Of a DNA stretch of 64,000 nucleotides, positions 59,061-64,000 are shown piece after piece (position 1 is the first letter of the stretch; each line of letters starts with the position of its first letter). A program made the position numbers and the translations under genes. The stretch lies in assembly GCF_000966285.1 (NCBI RefSeq), contig NZ_KQ031391.1, forward strand, positions 62,001 to 126,000, written 5' to 3'. The notes under the pieces were generated by a model that did not search any database, was not told the origin of the DNA, and saw only the letters and a list, made by a program, of their open reading frames with translations. Source of the stretch: Pseudofrankia sp. DC12 (GTDB lineage Bacteria > Actinomycetota > Actinomycetes > Frankiales > Frankiaceae).

Positions 59061-60693
59061 GTAACTAGTCAGGTGTTTCTTGGCTGACGGTTACTGGTTG
59101 TCACGCGGTGGCGGTGGGGGCTTGGGTGTTGGTGGGCAGCCAGGGGCGGCCCTCGGCGAGTTGGACGAGGGCGTCGAGCATGGCGAGGCCGTGTTTGGCG
59201 GTGGTCGAGAGGTAGCTGCGCAGTGCGCAGAACTGGCGGGCGCCGGTGAGGGAGCGCAGGCAGCCGGAGACCTTCTGTCTCAGCTTGACCATTCTGATGT
59301 CGCGCTCCGGCCCGTTGTTGTCTGGTGGGATGGCCAGGTTGTTCAGGAAGCGCAGCGAGGTAGTCGGCCTCGCGGTCGGCGAGGCGGCGGGCCAGGGCGT
59401 TGTGCTTACGCATCAGCTTCGGTGCGGGCGGCCTGGGTCTGGCTGATCCCGATCTGGACGGCGTGGCGCAGCCGGCGCAGCGGCTCGGCGGGCGCTTGGT
59501 GCGCCGCGCAGGCGATGGCCGTGCGGCCGGCGGGCGGGCGTCGGCGGCGAGCCGCTCGAGGTCGACGAGCGCCTCGCCGGCCTGCGTCGCCCCAGCACCA
59601 GCCGTCGGGCGGCGACGTGTCTGCGACCGCGGTCAACTCCCCGCGCCACGTGGGCACAGCAGAGCTGGTGATCCGTCTGGACGTAGGTGTCATACGGCGA
59701 CCAGCAGTCGTGCACCGCGGGACCCGGGTGTAGCCGGGCAGCACGCCCAGGTAGGCCATCCCCTCGACGCGCGGGCGGAGGTGGCAGACGAGCAGGGTGT
59801 ACTTCTCGGTGCGGGCGCAGTGCACCCAGTGCAGCTTCCCGGCGACGCGCAGCCCGTCTCGTCGAACCCGGCGACCGGCGCCGCCGCGATCTCGTCGCGG
59901 ACCCTCGGGAGGAACTCCTTGCCAGGCGGGCCGCGGCGGGCGGGCGAGCATCGCGGCGACCGTGCCCGCCGACAGCGGCGTGCCGAACAGTTCGGCCATC
60001 GCGGCGGCGGCCCGGTCGCGCGCCAGGAACTGGCCGCCATAGAGATAGAGGACCGTCGCCTCGACCCGCGGGCCGTACTGGACCGGGGCGTCGGCCCCGC
60101 GCGGTGCCGCCGCCCGGGTCCGGGTCCCGCAGCAGGCGCACTCCCGCTCGACCAACCGGTGCTCGACGACCAGCGGGACCGGTTCCGGCAGGTCCACGAC
60201 CTGGCGCCGCTCGACCCGAGGGTGACCGCCGCCAGCACCAGCCCGTCCCCGCAGCCCCCGACACACCGCCGGCTCATGGGTCACGACCCGGCCCGGGTCC
60301 GCGGCCAGCCTCAGCGTCGACCCCTCATGCCCTTCCTGACCCCCCGGCTTCCGGCCGGTCCGCGCACGCCCGCGACTTCGGGTCCGGCTTCCCCAGCCCG
60401 TCCGAGCTCGGCGGCTTCGAGGAGTTCCGCGAGCTCGTCGCCACCTGGGCCCGCAACGCCTCGATCTCGGCGTGCGCCTTCTCCAACGCGGCCCGCAACC
60501 CGGCGACCTGCGCGGCCTGCGCCACGACCAGCACCGCGAGCTCGTCATACGACGGCGCGGGCTGATCGACGGAAGACACACGATCAACCTACGAGACGGT
60601 CACCCACCGCACCCACCCCGCGCCCACACCGATCGTCACCAAAACGACCCGACCTGCGACAACAGCAAAAGATCAAGAGGCCTGACTAGTTAC
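59061..60693 (-). mobile_element. IS66-family element, second copy, degraded
   Basis: Ends GTAACTAGTCAGG (59061) and CCTGACTAGTTAC (to 60693) resemble those of the IS66 at 11499. The flanking octamers (ACGCCGAC and CCGGAGTG) do not match, so the target duplication is lost or the two ends were recombined. The transposase gene is broken. Confidence 0.78.
59101..60579 (-). pseudogene. IS66 transposase with multiple frameshifts
   Basis: Pieces in three frames match the intact IS66 protein: YDELAVLVVAQAAQVAGLRA with NSSKPPSSDG, APVQYGPRVEATVLYLYGGQ and MAELFGTPLSAGTVAAML, then MVKLRQKVSGCLRSLTGARQ. At least five shifts, mostly in G/C runs. It is a different IS66 species from the 11.5-kb copy (about half of the residues are the same). 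Confidence 0.8.
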
Positions 60694-60779
60694 CCGGAGT
60701 GCTGCATCGTGTCGCGACGTCCGTACACACAATGAGCACACACGGGACGGGCCGGCGACGCCGCCGAGCCGCAACGGGC

Positions 60780-60799
60780 GATGCCGATATATCGGCATC
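60780..60799. promoter_or_regulatory. Perfect 20-bp palindrome
   Basis: GATGCCGATATATCGGCATC is a perfect palindrome of the kind bound by PadR-type or related dimeric repressors. The 367-bp gap 60694-61061 has otherwise only a short frame at 60850 (MKAKNATSR, 16 codons). The gene once controlled may have been lost. Confidence 0.5.
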
Positions 60800-61061
60800 A
60801 CTGTTACTCTGTGTAGCGGCGCCGGGCTTGCCGCGAGGTCCACGCAGCATATGAAGGCGAAAAACGCTACCTCACGTCCACCGTGCCCTGACCGGCCCTA
60901 GCTCGGCGGACCGTCTAGCCCCGCCGCTGCCCTGACTGGGCGCGACGACGGCTACCGACGCGCCCCTCACGACGTGTCGTCGGTGTGCAAGAATCTAGTG
61001 TCCTGAGTCTTTAGAGCGTGTCTCACATGGTATCGGTGGATCTTGGTGGATGGTCTGAGGT

Positions 61062-61680
61062 GTGGACGACCGCCTTGCCCTGCGGCTGGTACCGGATGAG
61101 CTCTGGGAGTTGGTAGCGCCGTTGCTGCCGGCGTTCGCGCTTCGCCCGCAGGGTGGGGGGTGTGGCTTCGGTGGCGGATCGGGCGGTGTGCACCGCGGTC
61201 GTCTATGTGGTTGACGTCGGGTTGTGCGTGGCGGCATCTGCCGCCGGGGTTCGGGGTCTCGCCGGCGACCGCGCACCGCCGGTTCCAGCAGTGGAGTCGG
61301 GCTGGGGTGTGGCCGAGGCTGCACCGGGCAGTGCTGGATCGTCACGGCGCGGTCGGGAACGTGGACTGGTCGTCCGGGATCGCCGACGCGGCGAGCCTGC
61401 GGGCGAAATAGGGGGCTCTCTGACTGGGCCGAACCCGGTCGACCGAGGCAAGAAAGGATCGAAGATCCATGTCCTGTCCGACGCCAACGGCTTACCGTTG
61501 GTCGTCGCCGTCTCGGGGGCCAACCTGCACGACAGCGAGGCGCTAATCCCGCTGGTCACCGCCATCCCGGCGATCCGCTCACGACGCGGCCCACCGCGGC
61601 GCCGGCCGGTGAAGCTGCGCGCGGACAAGGCCTACGACCACGACCACCTGCGGGTCTTCCTACGCGACCGCGGCACAGAA
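61062..61680 (+). pseudogene. IS5-family transposase (ISfinder IS427-like), frameshifted
   Basis: LVPDELWELVAPLLPAF, SGCAWRHLPPGFGVSPATAH, RRFQQWSRAGVWPRLHRAVL and PNPVDRGKKGSKIHVLSDAN, then LPLVVAVSGANLHDSEAL match one IS5 transposase in three frames; an in-frame TAG follows ASLRAK. The C-terminal end is replaced by an ISL3 piece near 61680. Confidence 0.8.
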
Positions 61681-62068
61681 GGCCCGCACACTGACCCGCT
61701 GGATCCTCACCCACCCCGACCGGCTCGACGCCGACGACACCGCCGCCCTGAAGAAGATCCTCGAGCGCAGCCCGCCGCTCGCCGCGGCCACGGCCCACGT
61801 CGCCGGCTCCGCCGAGATGCTCGTCGAACGCCACGGCGACCGGCTCGACGCCTGGATCAGCGCCGTCGAGGCCGACGACCAGCCCGACTTGCACCGCTTC
61901 ACCCACGGCCTGCGCCGCGACCACGCCGCCGTCCTCGCCGGACTCACCCAACCCCACAGCTCCGGCGTCATCGAAGGCAACGTCAACCGCATCAAAACGA
62001 TCAAAAGACAGATGTACGGCCGCGCCAGTTTCGACCTGCTCCGCAAACGCGTGCTACTCACCAGATGA
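61671..62068 (+). pseudogene. ISL3-family transposase, C-terminal fragment
   Basis: LTRWILTHPDRLDADDTAAL, RFTHGLRRDHAAVLAGLTQP and SSGVIEGNVNRIKTIKRQMY match the end of ISL3 transposases, including the catalytic Glu (S-x-G-x-x-E-G-x-x-N-R-I-K). There is no start; it joins the IS5 fragment without a gap. Between 62069 and 62252 nothing else is seen. Confidence 0.82.
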
Positions 62069-62252
62069 TCAAAGGCGGGCCTGGAAGGATTACAAGATCG
62101 GCGCCAGATCCAGATTCAAATCGAACCGCCCGCGGCCAGCGCAGCGGCCCAAACTCCTGACACGTTAGCGGTGTAACGGGTGATGTCGGAGCACCTGTGC
62201 GAAGCCGGCGCGCAGGCGATGAGTCCGAACCAGCCAGCAGGATTCTCATCGT

Positions 62253-63983
62253 CTATACCGCCAGGTGGGTGGGTCGGTAGTCCAGAGCTCGCGAGCCCGG
62301 GCGATGGTCGGTGAGGGTGGGCAGATCCGGCCGGTAGATGACCAGTTTGCGGGTGCGTGCTCGTTTCGCTGTGTACATCGCCTGGTCGGCTTGGTGGAGC
62401 AGGATGTCGGGACTGGCCGGCAGGGCCGCTGGGTCGAGAGTGACAAGGCCGAAGCTGGCGCTGGGCGTGTACAGCCGCCCGGCCAGCTCGCACGGTGCCT
62501 GGACCGCGGTTGCGAGCCGTTCGCCGACTTGGCATGGGGTGTCGGAGCAGCCGCCGTGGAGGATGATGGCGAACTCGTCGCCGCCGAGGCGGGCCACGGT
62601 GTCCGCCGTCCGCGTGCCTGCCCGCAGCCGCTCGGCGCTGATCTGGAGGAGTTCATCGCCGACGGCATGCCCGAAGGTGTCGTTCACCCGCTTGAACTCG
62701 TCGAGATCCATCATCAGAACGGACACGGGCTGCGGCGCTTCGGGTTGGGCGCTGTGGTTCGCGGCGTCGGTGTCGGGCGCGAGCGCCCGTCGTAGCTGCC
62801 GGGTGAACAGCGTCCGGTTGGCCAGCCCGGTCAGCGGATCATGGAATGCCTGGTACCGCAGTTCCCGTTCTGTCTCTCGGGTCTCGGCGAGCAGCCGAGT
62901 TTTCTCGGACGACGTCACCATCTGCCGTGCGAACGTCACCAGCAATAGGCTTAGCATGCCGTACGTTTCGTACCGATCGAGCTGTCCTCCGGTCGACAGC
63001 CTGCCGGCAAGCAGCAGGCCGCAGGCGCCGAGCACGGCGTACGGCAGCAAGGCGTCCATCCACATCGCCCGTGGCCAGGACGGCGCCGGGCCGTTCCGGT
63101 GTGCATGGGGCCGTAGCGGTGCCAACCCGGCAAGGAGGACCAGCAGGCAGGCAACGGCGAAACCGCCCGTAGTCCACGGCGGAAAGTAGCGGCGGTCCTG
63201 CGCCGTGCAGTACAGGAAGACTCCGTCGGCTATTAGGCCCGCACCGAGCACCACCAACGCCGCTCGGAAGCGCGGCCGGCCGAACCAGGCGACCAGCACC
63301 GCGCCCGTAGCGAGGATCAGGCTGGCAACCGGAGCGACCATCACGAACATCAGCTGCACGAGGTCGGGCTTACCTGCCCGGGAACGCGCCCCGAGCAGCG
63401 TCTCCCACTCCAGCAGGACGATGGAGCCGGCGATCAGCGCACAGTCCAGCAGGGCGACCGCATACCGGCGACACCCAGCGGGCCGCGTCGTCTCACTCCC
63501 GCGCAGGCTGTCCGCCGGGTCGGTGGGCGAGGAACGCGGCCCGACCAGAGCCACGGTGCAGGCGACCAGTGCCGCTCCATAGCAAACGAGGAAGACGGTG
63601 TAGACCGGGGACCCGCGGTCAGTCGGGAAGCCGCCGACCAGTAGGATCACCGCCGCTGTCAGGCTGGTGACCGTCGCGCCGCAGGCCGTCAGATCGACGA
63701 GCCGCCGCCAGCGGCGGTCCATTGCGCGAACTCGCCGAACGGCACCGAGGCAGTCCGCCGCGGTGGCCATCTGGGCGACGGCCTCGACGAGGCTCGTGAC
63801 GAGTCGGGCGGGCTTGCGACCGCCACGCGGGGCTGCTCCCTGACCACGTCCACGCCAGTGCCCGACACGCCCATCGATCTCGGACGTCACCTGGTTGACA
63901 ACCTCACTTTCGTGTTGGCCGACAACGACTCGGCCGGCATTGGGGAGCCAGCACGGTTCCTCAGCGCCGGCATCGAGGAGCAT
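62253..63983 (-). CDS. Membrane-bound GGDEF-domain diguanylate cyclase
   Basis: A 576-residue protein: about 85 cytosolic residues, seven or eight hydrophobic helices (about 90-370, e.g. TVFLVCYGAALVACTVALVG, AVALLDCALIAGSIVLLEW), a short coiled coil, then the GGDEF domain from FHDPLTGLANRTLFTR. The active-site GGDEF is intact (RLGGDEFAII, about 463-472) and VLMMDLDEFKRVND supplies the metal-binding Asp. It should make cyclic di-GMP in response to a membrane signal. ATG 63983; the start is close to the window edge, so a longer N-terminus cannot be excluded. A decayed inverted paralogue is at 55617. Confidence 0.87.
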   Translation of the reverse strand: MLLDAGAEEPCWLPNAGRVVVGQHESEVVNQVTSEIDGRVGHWRGRGQGAAPRGGRKPARLVTSLVEAVAQMATAADCLGAVRRVRAMDRRWRRLVDLTACGATVTSLTAAVILLVGGFPTDRGSPVYTVFLVCYGAALVACTVALVGPRSSPTDPADSLRGSETTRPAGCRRYAVALLDCALIAGSIVLLEWETLLGARSRAGKPDLVQLMFVMVAPVASLILATGAVLVAWFGRPRFRAALVVLGAGLIADGVFLYCTAQDRRYFPPWTTGGFAVACLLVLLAGLAPLRPHAHRNGPAPSWPRAMWMDALLPYAVLGACGLLLAGRLSTGGQLDRYETYGMLSLLLVTFARQMVTSSEKTRLLAETRETERELRYQAFHDPLTGLANRTLFTRQLRRALAPDTDAANHSAQPEAPQPVSVLMMDLDEFKRVNDTFGHAVGDELLQISAERLRAGTRTADTVARLGGDEFAIILHGGCSDTPCQVGERLATAVQAPCELAGRLYTPSASFGLVTLDPAALPASPDILLHQADQAMYTAKRARTRKLVIYRPDLPTLTDHRPGSRALDYRPTHLAV

Positions 63984-64000
63984 GGCCGCTGGCGGGCCCC

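Noticed and set aside
41333-62068. Prophage
   Set aside because: Apart from an integrase piece there are no phage structural, lysis or replication genes; the content is IS and intron material.

Overview
The window is very GC-rich with strong third-position G/C bias, many GTG starts, several apparently leaderless genes and typical actinobacterial families: an F420-type luciferase-like oxidoreductase, a TIGR03086 DinB protein, a fused RNase H/acid phosphatase, a LAL regulator and many actinobacterial IS types. A Frankia-like soil or symbiotic actinomycete is the best guess from gene style; no rRNA or tRNA gene is visible to confirm it.

Layout. 1-8.6 kb is ordinary chromosome (threonine aldolase end, serine hydrolase, TetR beside a decayed MFS transporter, alpha/beta hydrolase, luciferase-like oxidoreductase), ending with a stand-alone anti-phage dCTP deaminase (6845-8557). 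8.6-16.5 kb mixes intact genes (TIGR03086, AraC, VOC, YaaA, a small secreted protein) with remnants (integrase, CutC, phytanoyl-CoA dioxygenase, AraC tail) and one IS66 copy with a perfect 8-bp target duplication. 16.5-22.4 kb holds a 1260-residue NB-ARC/helical-repeat protein and a PLP decarboxylase-like enzyme.

22.7-33.6 kb is the most interesting part. A minus-strand operon with its own promoter and overlapping operator encodes a possible 21-residue peptide, an SbnA/CysK-like PLP synthase, an aspartate-carbamoyltransferase-like enzyme without the visible aspartate-binding signature, a haem-oxygenase-fold diiron oxidase and a CDGSH Fe-S protein. All consecutive reading frames overlap by 4 bp. 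It looks like an uncharacterised small-molecule pathway. Upstream lies a 1388-residue protein joining a nucleoside-phosphorylase-like domain, a STAND NTPase with a duplicated P-loop and 14 WD40 repeats, the plan of an NLR-like immune protein. An NrtR-type Nudix regulator and a HESSH metalloprotease follow.

34-41.3 kb is housekeeping: Nif3, coiled-coil zinc ribbon, RNase H/phosphatase, Lon-substrate-domain protein, ferredoxin, enoyl-CoA hydratase and acyl-CoA dehydrogenase. 41.3-62.1 kb is a mobile-element graveyard: integrase, DUF6431, IS3, IS4-like, a deleted group II intron with intact domain V, IS701, IS30, two IS5-family (ISL2-like) copies, a second degraded IS66, IS5 and ISL3 pieces. Embedded in it are an IS-split 539-residue gene, a thiolase, a MalT-like LAL regulator and a decayed GGDEF gene. 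That pseudogene is an inverted paralogue of the intact GGDEF gene closing the window.
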